A stretch of 64,000 bases of DNA from Leptobrachium leishanense (taxonomy: Eukaryota; Chordata; Amphibia; Anura; Megophryidae), in assembly GCA_009667805.1 (NCBI GenBank), contig CM019063.1:348754862-348818861 (forward strand), in the 5' to 3' direction. Position numbers and translations under genes: made by a program. The notes beneath the pieces are model-generated. The model was not told where the DNA came from. It made no database searches and worked only from the letters and a program-made list of their open reading frames with translations. Positions 54,127-62,489 of the stretch are shown here, one piece after another (the first letter of the stretch is position 1; the number at the start of each line of letters is the position of its first letter).

Positions 54127-55200
54127 TCATCTATTTTGAGTGTCAGAGGGCATCATAGTCCGGGTCGACGAATATCTGCGGCGGCGAGGCCTCTGGGTTC
54201 GCGAAGGGGCTCCAAATGATGGAGTGTACATTTGTGTCAAGTCCAGCCATGTAGGCAACACGTCCTTGGGTAGTGCGAGGGCTTCCAGGAAGGCCGGAAG
54301 GTCGAGCTCCGAGCGTAATGTTATAAGGCCATCATCTGTACGGACCTGCATGCCGAATGGGAATAGCCATTTATAGGCAATGCGCCGTTCCTGTAAGGCT
54401 GCTGTGAGGGGGCGTAGGAGACGCCTAGATTGTAGGGTCGCTGGCGACAGGTCTTGAAATAAAGAGATGCTTACATCGTCGAATATTATAGTGCGAGATT
54501 GTCTGGCCGCTTCCATGATTTCCTCTTTAACAGTGTGCCTCAGTAGACAGCAGACCACATCTCTCGGCGGGGTGCCTGGAGGGCCTTTAGGGCGTAGAGC
54601 TCTGTGGAGGCGCTCGAATTCGATCTCCGCATCAAGGTTACGTTGTATGAGACCGTTAAATAAGCGAAGCAAGGTGTTCTTTAAATCTGATGGGGACTGC
54701 TCCAGTTCAGGGAGGCCTCTCACCCGTATGTTGTTTCGGCGTCCTCTATTTTCCAGGTCTTCTAAATGACGTGCCATAGTCTGTAAGATCTGATTTTGAG
54801 ATTGTAGTGAGGAAGTGTGTATCGTCAGTGTCTCAGATTGTTGAGCCTGCGTGGTCTCCACATGCTGTACCCGATGCTGCAAGCTGCCGAGCTCCTTGCG
54901 CAGGCCCCTAATCTCAGCAAGAAGCAAGTCCTGAAGGCCCGAGGTAGAAGCAGCCAGATCAGCCTTGGTGGGTAATGAGCTTAATAGCTGGCGGAGCTCC
55001 GGCGGGAAGTCCCAGGAACCATTCGATCGTGTGGGAGAGCTGGGGGCCGAGGACGCGGGGGTCGCCGCCATTTTGTCCCGCATGGGCGCCTGCATAGCGT
55101 CCGTGAGAGGGGTCAGGAACTGTCTCATTGTGCAGGTTTGTGGGTCCCCGATGGTCTCGGAGGTGCCAGGAGTGGCTGGTGGCCGGCGGGGCTTACCCAT
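54127..55200 (-). CDS. L1-type ORF1 protein
   Basis: 357 intact codons from ATG 55200 (MGKPRRPPATPGTSE). A Ser/Pro-rich N-terminus (residues 1-65) is followed by a heptad-like region rich in Leu and Gln (about 85-150: LLAEIRGLRKELGSL, then VQHVETTQAQQSE). Next is the RRM-like core RRNNIRVRGLPELEQSP and a C-terminal domain with PRDVVCCLL and IFDDVSISLFQDLSP. This is the trimeric RNA-binding chaperone that coats LINE RNA. It is complete, with no stop or frameshift seen. Confidence 0.9.
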   Translation of the reverse strand: MGKPRRPPATPGTSETIGDPQTCTMRQFLTPLTDAMQAPMRDKMAATPASSAPSSPTRSNGSWDFPPELRQLLSSLPTKADLAASTSGLQDLLLAEIRGLRKELGSLQHRVQHVETTQAQQSETLTIHTSSLQSQNQILQTMARHLEDLENRGRRNNIRVRGLPELEQSPSDLKNTLLRLFNGLIQRNLDAEIEFERLHRALRPKGPPGTPPRDVVCCLLRHTVKEEIMEAARQSRTIIFDDVSISLFQDLSPATLQSRRLLRPLTAALQERRIAYKWLFPFGMQVRTDDGLITLRSELDLPAFLEALALPKDVLPTWLDLTQMYTPSFGAPSRTQRPRRRRYSSTRTMMPSDTQNR

Positions 55201-55651
55201 CGCGTTACCTGTGGGGTGCAGAAGGGTTTGAGCGGGTCGACTCGGCGGAGCTCCGGGATCAGGCGGCCATTATTTTCTGCGCGCAAGCCGCGCCTCCGGG
55301 TTCTTGCTCTCTAATCTCTGGTGCAGCTCTTCGAGGACGGCGGGGGCGAGGAGAGCGCGCTTTCTCCGGTCCCTTTATTAGGCCTCGAGTTAAAAAAAAA
55401 AAAAAAAAAAAAGGGGGGGGGGGTTATTGTCCCTGTGGGTCAGAGCGGGCGCTGGTCCGGTGTGCTCCCACCTCTGTTCCTTCGTGGACCAGCGATTCGG
55501 GTCTGCGCGGTGTGGGGACGCAGTCCCCGAGATCAATCAGCCGCCGGCACCCACGAGGGCCTCCAAGATGGCCGCCGCGTCTGGGCCCGAATCTCCTCCG
55601 GCGGCAAAAAGCTCTCCCCCGGACTCCCGGAAAGGGGGGATTCAGGGCTCC
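55201..55651 (-). promoter_or_regulatory. 5' leader of the L1-type LINE
   Basis: GC-rich sequence between the TSD and ORF1, with a long T-run/C-run on the minus strand (about 21 A then 10 G on the plus strand, 55391-55423). L1-type leaders normally hold the internal promoter; no specific site is identifiable by eye. Confidence 0.45.
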
Positions 55652-55973
55652 ATACATTTAGAATGTATGTAGCATGTTTGAAAAAGCAAAAACAATTGGC
55701 TAAATCGCAAATAAAATCGCAATCGCAATATTCATTCAAGAAATAGCAATAATATTATTTTGTCAATATTGCACAGCCCTTATTTCTATCATTGTTTATT
55801 ATTTATCCATTGTCCTCGTTTCTCCCGTTTCATTCAGCTTTTCTTATTTCATATTGCCTTATATCTTTATACTTCAAATAAATATCCTTTGTTTATTTCA
55901 TAGACTTGCTTTATTTTGTGTTTCATCGCATATTGGGCCCGACCACGCAACCCTGCCATGCGGAATCGTGACA

Positions 55974-57208
55974 GTTCAGGTGATTTTTTTCTTGTTTTCT
56001 GTGTAATATGTGACAACACCAGAGCTAATACATAAACAAAATAAAATAAAAACATCTAAAAATCGAATAAGAAAGCAAAACCAAACCAGAGTAGAGAATT
56101 GGGGCAGAATCAGCAACAGCTTCTGGTTCAGAAACAGGACCTGTAGCATAATAATGTTTGGTGTCGGGTACAAAACCATCAGAATATCACAATACTGCAT
56201 ATTTCCCAACAGTGGGACGTATGAAATCAGGACAGGGGAGGGCATGTGACATGATTTCTTTGTCTGGAAAAGGGGCTTGCCAAACACAGCCATCAATGAA
56301 ATACATGGACCCACCCAGAAAGGGGCATGGCCTGCTCTCTTACAGAGAAAGTGGGCAGATTGCTTTCTTAACAACACAGTACCCACAAATCAGGACAATT
56401 TAGGGCTATGGCGATACCTCTGGGATTATAAAAGCTGGACCATAAACTTGAACTCTGAAGGATGCTGTAAGGTCAGTAACAAAAATGCTTTTAAATAGGT
56501 CTATTTTTCTGTCAAAAAGTATTTATAGTATATACTTCAGATCACAGAGAGCTCGTGGAGGATGTTTGTCCCATGTAAATAAATTAATTTCAGAATATCT
56601 TAGGAAGGATAGGAGCTGCTGTGATGGGGGGTGCATTGATGTTGTGACAGGCTTATATAATGCATGATCAAATTTTGTAAATAAACCCACATTGTTTTCA
56701 AATAAATCAGGTGTTTGTAAAATGTAACCACTATGGTGACATTGTTGAAAATTAGAAATGTCACGATCCAATCCCTAGGATCGGGATCAGGACCTGATCT
56801 TAGCATTTCTGGGGATCGTGGATCGACTTTTTCAAGTCGTTCAGATCCCGGAGTCTGAGATAGTTGTGAGTCACCCAGCCGCCCAACTGAAATCCCACAG
56901 CCTCAGCAGTGACTTGCAGCATTTGCCCTTCCTGCTCACAAGACATGGAAAAGTCAGGGAAGCCACTGCAATCCTCCCAGTTGAAGTCTGGGTACATGTA
57001 CATTCACTACTTGTCTGCTCCATCACCTTCGAGCAGGAGGTTAGGATGTGTTGTGAATGCTAACCCCACTGGATTGCATTTCGTGAGGCTAGTCCAGCTA
57101 CAGGTTGGGCAGTAACGGATCTGGACTTGGTATCGGGCAATCCCGAATACCACACAACTAGGATTGGACCAGTGGCTCAATAAATTGGTAATCAGGACAT
57201 CCTTACTG
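55974..57208. other. No gene; degenerate repeats
   Basis: 56190-56400 holds GGACGTATGAAATCAGGACA and AAATCAGGACAATTTAGGG words of an unidentified repeat. 56760-57165 starts ATCCAATCCCTAGGATCGGG and ends near CTAGGATTGGACC, a possible inverted-end element. No convincing exon was found. Confidence 0.3.
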
Positions 57209-57209
57209 A

Positions 57210-57715
57210 AAATGCAAAGGGCCCTATTCCATTTTTGACACTATCTTGGAAACAGTAAGCAGGATAATGTGCACTTGCAGTTTTTCCCTTACTGTCTCCA
57301 TGTTAACGACGTATTCCAGAGAAGTTGCTATCTCAGCACCTCGCCTCAGAGCGCTAACCTGATAAACGCAGTAACGCTTCCTCGCCACCGCGAGTATTAG
57401 CTCCTGGAGTCCATAGGATTCCATGGAGACTTGTGTTTCCATCACATAACCTCACACTCACGATGAAAAAGCGGCGGATCGGGCAATACCTCACTTGTCG
57501 AGACACTAAAAAAAAGATTGCACTCCCCATGTTAAGGATAGGAGACACTTAAGTACAGTAAGCTCGCGCAAACTGCGAGGCGCAAAACTTTTTCACCTGA
57601 CTGTAGCGTCACGGTTGGAATATTGATGTCAGACCTTAAACTTACTTATCTGAGCTAACGATTACATATCGAGGCGCTACATTAGTACCAAATATGGAAT
57701 AGTGCCCACAGTTAT
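57210..57715. mobile_element. Diverged hairpin-bearing MITE, family E-like
   Basis: Left GGGCCCTATTCCATTTTTG and right CCAAATATGGAATAGTGCCC are inverted ends. Inside, CTGGAGTCCATAGGATTCCATGG near 57404-57426 parallels the ATGGAGTCC stem of the family at 35308 and 45545. Strongly diverged. Confidence 0.5.
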
Positions 57716-58850
57716 TGGTTTGAGGTAAAAGACCTGGCTGCAGTTATTTTCCAGATTCACATCCAATTGGATCTGTGGACACTTTAACACTCCCGACACT
57801 TTTGTCTAGTAATAGCCATCTACTATACAAAATTACCGTAGCAGTCAGAAAAGCTGTAGCTGAATATTGGAAATCTGCCAATCCACCTCCATAACATTGT
57901 GTCATTTCAATCCTCAAACAAAGTAAGTTGATAGACACACTGACTACATGACTTTGCCACACTGTCCCCGGCTTACAACTAAGTATGAGACTTGTGGGAG
58001 GAAAGGGGCCTGGGACTTTGACGTTAATATATGAACTGAGTTTTATTTTTTGTTTATCACAAGAACAAAAGAGAATTGTCAGGATTGGGGAGTCCAAGAT
58101 GTAGAGGAGGCATAACTTGAGCAATTACAACAAGACAGGCAATCCGACTAAACATGATCGATCGGTTCAGTGGTCAGGGCAAGCAGCAAAGGAGCATGGC
58201 CAGTAAAGCAGAGCGAAGATCGGTAGCAGTAATCAATAGAGTCCTTGCACCAGAAGAGCACGAAAGTTAGCAACCCTAACCTGGACCGAATTTAAATAGG
58301 ACGCCAGGACAGATCATACCTTTCCCTCAACCCCACCTTCCCAGCCTCCTCTCTCCATCAATGGTGTAGAGGGAGAGACCCAGGCATTAACAGCAAACGC
58401 CAATCAAGTTCCTGATGTGGAAGCTCCGCCCCTGCACACACTGACGCTCTCGAACGCCAGAAGGCAGAGAAGGCCCAGGCTCCAAGATGGAGAGACGCCC
58501 TGATACCAGTGCCAAGGATGAGGGTCGAGCGTGCCGGGCACCAATGGATGACCCACGAACATGACCGAGAGGCAGCACCAGGACCGCTGGGAGTCCTGCA
58601 AGCCAAAGGAAGGACACACCACCAGCTGGATCTTGACAATATAGTACTTGGCCTTAGAAACCAGCTAAATCATACAGAAACAAGTAAAAGATGAGACACG
58701 GTGCACCATATATCAGTGGCGTGTGGTGAGGTCAGTGGCTGGTGAGGCACTGGCTAGTAGAGCCAGATATACACATATATTAACTAACTTTCTGCGGTTT
58801 GTGTTTAGCTGTAAATTACCTTTTACTCATTTACTATACAAAACATATTA
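57716..58850. other. LTR-like and LINE-like fragments
   Basis: A plus-strand stretch near 57826-57893 reads VRKAVAEYWKSANPPP, similar to the end of an L1-type ORF2. 58077-58640 has a TGTCAGGATTGGG start and a TTTAAATAGG TATA-like word, suggesting a reversed LTR, but no TSD could be matched. 58715 begins CAGTGGCGTGTGGTGAGGT, like a hAT terminus without its partner. Confidence 0.3.
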
Positions 58851-59191
58851 CAGGGCTTGACAAAGCCAGGAGCCTGGTAGCCATTTGGTCCTAGAATTTT
58901 ACTCCTGGCTCCTAAATTTCCAGTTTATTTTACACCAATCTAAAAGCAGTCTTTAGAATCTAAAAACATCTAGTTGGCTTCAATGTTTTCTTCTTGTCTC
59001 ATACATTTAATGGAATATATCCAGGCCTGGTGTATGTATTTATATATGAGGTCTGTAGTGTGTGTGTGGGTGTGGGTCTGTGTCTACAGTGGGTAAATAG
59101 GGTGTCCAATAACAACAGAGCAAACAAAATGAGTAAGCAAATAAAACAATATCACAACGTCGCAATGTACAGATGTTATTAACACAAATTA

Positions 59192-59222
<31 letters not shown>

Positions 59223-59548
59223 TATAATCTCAGAGCGGCCAAACTGATATTAGAAGCAACTGTCTACACTTATAGGCTCAAAAAAAGTAGCCAAAAGACC
59301 ACATGCACAAACAATACCTAACAGCAAAAAGCACCAGGTAACAAAAGTGATAAATAAATAGAAACAGCTAAAATCATAATTTGGGTCAGTACAAACCAAC
59401 TCCCAGATGCAGAGGCAAGGTTCCCAACGTTTCGGCGAGGATTCGCCTTTATCAAGTTACACCTTGATAAAAGCGAATCCTCGCTGGAACGTTGGCTCCT
59501 AACTTTTGTAGCTGGCTCCTAGATTCAAAGCAAATTTGTCAAGACCTG
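58851..59548. mobile_element. hAT-like element with CAGGGCTTGACAAA termini
   Basis: Left CAGGGCTTGACAAAGCC and right TTTGTCAAGACCTG pair, and GGAGCC/GGCTCC words recur inside both ends. A clear 8-bp duplication is not seen. A TA microsatellite (59188-59222) and a Penelope-like segment (59225-59500) are nested inside. Confidence 0.5.
59390..59500. repeat. TTGATAAAGG...CCGAAAC hairpin motif, mirrored
   Basis: The minus strand reads CTTGATAAAGG, stem GGCGA/TCGCC with loop, CCGAAACGTTGG. Immediately beyond, on the plus strand, a second copy reads CTTGATAAAAGCGAATCCTC then GCTGGAACGTTGG, so the two form a small palindrome near 59456. The copies differ, the second having a broken GAAAC. Confidence 0.7.
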
Positions 59549-59639
59549 ATTTATATATAGAAAACCAAATGAGTAGAGCACTCAGTTCATAAATTACAAA
59601 GAAAATAGTTTGCCCACAAAAGCAGATATAGAAAAACCA

Positions 59640-59745
59640 AGCATAGGAGCACACTGGGTCTTGTGAAAAAATAAAGGGCTTTATTGGTTAAAAATCCAAC
59701 GTTTCGGTTCCGCAGAACCTTTATCAAGGAATCCTTGATTAAAAT
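59640..59745 (-). repeat. TTGATAAAGG...CCGAAAC hairpin motif, third element
   Basis: The minus strand reads CTTGATAAAGG, stem GGTTC/GAACC with a TGCG loop, CCGAAACGTTGG, then AACCAATAAAGCCC. The flanking CAAGGATTCCTTGATAAAGG itself forms a small inverted repeat. Confidence 0.65.
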
Positions 59746-59843
59746 CTGATAGAAAAACTGTTTTTCTGTGCCTGTCATACTCTGTATCCGTAACTAGCGG
59801 GAGCTGCCTGGGCCCTTCCTGTGAATCAGAGGCCAGCCTCCAA

Positions 59844-62371
59844 TAGGACTGTGCATCTTCACTGGTCTCATGATTCGATTCAAATGCGATTATCAGGTCA
59901 ACGATTCGATGCCGCGATGCATCACGATGCATCTCGATTACTGCCCAATTTGCCCAAGGTTTTAGCCGCACATATTCACACACTCACAGTAATGTGCAGT
60001 GTGTATGAGCGTATCACAGAGCTCCACAGCAATAAAACTCACAGTAATGGTCTTTAGTCGGACAGAGGTAATTGTGAGCACATAGGTCAAAGAATGGTGG
60101 TTAGAGAGGGAGGGTACACATTGAGAGATAACACATTTTTGTGGCTATTTTAGAATGGTGATAGGTGTAATTGAGTCTCGCTAGGGGTTCTGAGACTTGG
60201 TTACACAGCGGAATGTGGTCTGATTAACACATAGAGAGTTAAGTGTGGGTACATAGGTCACAAAAACGGTGGTTAGAGAGGGGGTGATAGGTGTAACTGA
60301 GTGTTTCCAGTGTGTGGCACCTGCTGTGACCATATTGTGTATATTTTATGGAATTAAATATATTATGGTAAGTGTATGCAGGGGAAATTTAGTCATATTC
60401 GTAAGCACAAGTATGGCTTTAGAAAGACACATTTATTTTAATTTAATTATAGAAATTGCATTTAACAATATATTTTTTATATATAGGAAAATGTTAGAAA
60501 TGTATATATACATGTAATAAAAAAATATTTATGCAATTGATGAAATAGTTTAACCAGTTCGCTGCGGTGGACGCGCTCAGCGCGTCCAACCGCATGTCAC
60601 GTTCCATGCGGTGGACGCGCTGAGCGCGTCCAGCCTTTGGGGTCAGCGTTCGGCCGGGTTCCGGCCGATCGCTGGCCCCCCCGGTGCGGGCTGACATCCT
60701 CGATGTCAGCCCAGCATACGGAACCGCCGCCGGGCTAATTAGGTGTCATCGCGGGGGCGCGATGACACCTAATTCAGGCGCCCCCCCCCCCGCATGTGCA
60801 GAGGAGGCGCCTGAAAGGGAGGGGGGGAGGTCCTTCGGACCTCTCTCCCTCCCGATCGGCGGTGTTGCGGGGGTTAACCCAGGCACCATTTGGAAGGGCA
60901 CAGCCTGCCCTTCCAAATGGTACCTGGCATTAACCCCTGGGGAGCCGGATCACGAATCGGCGCTGAAAAGCACCGGTTCGTGATCCTTTCCCGGAGCTGG
61001 CCGACATCTTGGATGTCGGCCAAGCCTCCGGGAACTCCCCCTGAGGACTGGCGTCATCGTGCTATGCACGATGACGCCAGTCCTGGAGTTAACCCCTAGC
61101 TGCCACCAATGGTGCAGATAGGGAGTTCCAATGAACTCCCTATCTCCCGATCCGTGGCAGCTAGGGGTTAAAGTTTGGTATTGTTGGACCGGCCAGAGCA
61201 TGGCCGTTCCAACGATACCAAACACGAAAGTGAAAAAGTTTGTAAAAAAAAAAAATTTAAAATAAAAAAATATTTAAAAAAAAATAAGTTTTTTTTCTTT
61301 TTTTTGGTTTGTTAATGCAGCAATATTGTTCCCATTTCAATTATAATGTGAACAATGATGCTGCACTAACGATTTTTGTATGCGGTGCGTTTGTTAAAAA
61401 TCTTGTAATTTTCCCCAAAAAAAAATGTAACGAGACCCCATCTCTAATTTTTTTAACAAGCGCACCCCATACAAAATATAACCGCAATTGCTCGCATGTT
61501 AAAATGTGAAAAAAAAACACTTTACACATTGTAAATGATTGAAAAATCATATTTTATTGCATTTTTTGTTATAATATACAGACAGGTCATGACGTATACA
61601 TATAATAATGACATATTCTGAATCTGCCGAGTCTGACGGAAAGAACGATATATAATATGTCTGGGTCATATACTAAAATAAGCCTTCAAAACACGTTTAA
61701 ACATGATGAGCAAAACCAGTAAAAATGACCTCAGCACAGGGGCGGGAAAAGCCTCAGCAGCGAAAGGGTTAACATTGTGTGTGGGTGTATAATTAAAATA
61801 AATTAGTAAGAGGTTAATGGGACTGGTTTTACTGTAAAAAGATTGACATAGGTTTTTGGAATGAAGGGTTAATATGGGACTGCAGGGTTTTAGAGGTGTT
61901 TTGTGCAGGGTTACTTGAGGGCTGCAGTCAGTAAGGGGTTAATGTTTAAGTCAGGGCTGCAGGTTGCATTGTGAAGGGTGAATAGGGGCTGCAGGGTCTT
62001 AGAGGGGTTTTGTATAGGGGCTGCAGTCAGTAAGGGTTAAATAGTTGGGGCTGTGAATGAGAGGGTTAGTGTTCTGCTTTGGTGACACTCTCAAGCTCCC
62101 GCTGGACTTCACACATAGAGCAGCTGTCACTTTAAACAATGGGAGGAGCAGCTTTCAGCACCGCAGGGGGAGGGTCAGCTACAGAGAGGAGGTGGGGAAG
62201 CAGACACAGCAAAGACAGAAGCCAGAGAGGGGAATTCAACCAGGGAAGAATAACGGAGGAGCTGGAGGGGGCGTGGCCAGTGAATGGATTAGCAACCTGA
62301 GAACATTGATGCAGCATCGTGGAAGGAAGCATTGCGATGCATCAGGGAAACGATTCAATTTGACAGCCCTA
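59844..62371. mobile_element. hAT element with TAGGRCTGTS termini
   Basis: Left TAGGACTGTGCATC and right GACAGCCCTA are inverted, with an 8-bp duplication GCCTCCAA (59836-59843, 62372-62379). GCGATGCATC words occur near both ends (59910-59935 and 62330-62345). It contains a fragment of the tandem unit seen at 32040 and the multi-hairpin copy B3. No transposase. Confidence 0.85.
60550..61772. mobile_element. TTAA-flanked multi-hairpin element, copy B3
   Basis: Bounded by TTAA (60550-60553, 61769-61772). Hairpins in order: GGACGCGCTCAGCGCGTCC twice with opposite centres (60568-60632); GCTGACATCCTCGATGTCAGC; GGTGTCATCGCG with its complement; CACCATTTGGAAGGGCA with its complement (60885-60922); GCCGACATCTTGGATGTCGGC; GGACTGGCGTCATCGTGC with its complement (61045-61083); CCCTAGCTGCCA with its complement (61095-61168); and GGTATTGTTGGACCGGCC with its complement. 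Long A/T runs follow, as in B1. Confidence 0.75.
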
Positions 62372-62489
62372 GCCTCCAATACAGGCAGCTGTTTGAATGG
62401 CTTGGACCAGTGGTGCTTTCCCATTGGTCCAAGCTATTCCATTACTCTGTCAGGGTCTCTCTGACGTGCAGTATTCAGGAAGTAGGCAG

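Larger units (their letters stand above)
49270..55651 (-). mobile_element. Full-length L1/Tx1-type LINE
   Basis: A 6,382-bp retrotransposon bounded by the 14-bp duplication ATACATTTAGAATG (49256-49269, 55652-55665) with a short A-rich 3' tail at its left end. It has a 5' leader (55201-55651) containing an A/G homopolymer run, ORF1 (54127-55200) and ORF2 (49603-53391). The long exact TSD and complete length show a recent target-primed insertion. ORF2 has three frame breaks, all in simple-sequence runs. Confidence 0.9.
48501..55781. mobile_element. hAT element, TAGGGCTGTGCAAT termini, holding a LINE
   Basis: Left TAGGGCTGTGCAATTAATTG and right ATTGCACAGCCCTT are inverted, with the 8-bp duplication ATTTCTAT (48493-48500, 55782-55789). 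Subterminal AATCGCAAT words recur on both sides (48520-48545 and 55700-55730). Without the LINE the element is about 0.9 kb, over half of it a minisatellite. Non-coding. Confidence 0.85.
46950..55973 (+). mobile_element. LTR (TGTCAC...GTGACA) split by a hAT element
   Basis: Begins TGTCACGTACCCAGTCGCC and ends GGAATCGTGACA; flanks GTTTA and GTTCA are a 5-bp duplication with one change. A polyadenylation-like CAAATAAATATCC lies near 55875. Part of the left half is duplicated (47124-47417 and 47915-48255) around about 500 bp of unrelated sequence, so it may be two LTRs merged by deletion rather than a simple solo LTR. A hAT element with an L1-type LINE inside (48501-55781) accounts for most of its length. 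Confidence 0.65.

Noticed and set aside
55201..55651. GC-rich stretch considered as a host CpG-island promoter
   Set aside because: It lies inside the TSD-bounded LINE and is its 5' leader. The GC-rich stretch at 38700-39300 is likewise attributed to an L1-type leader.
58077..58640. Possible reversed solo LTR starting TGTCAGG
   Set aside because: No matching target duplication or convincing opposite terminus was found, so it is kept only as a fragment note.
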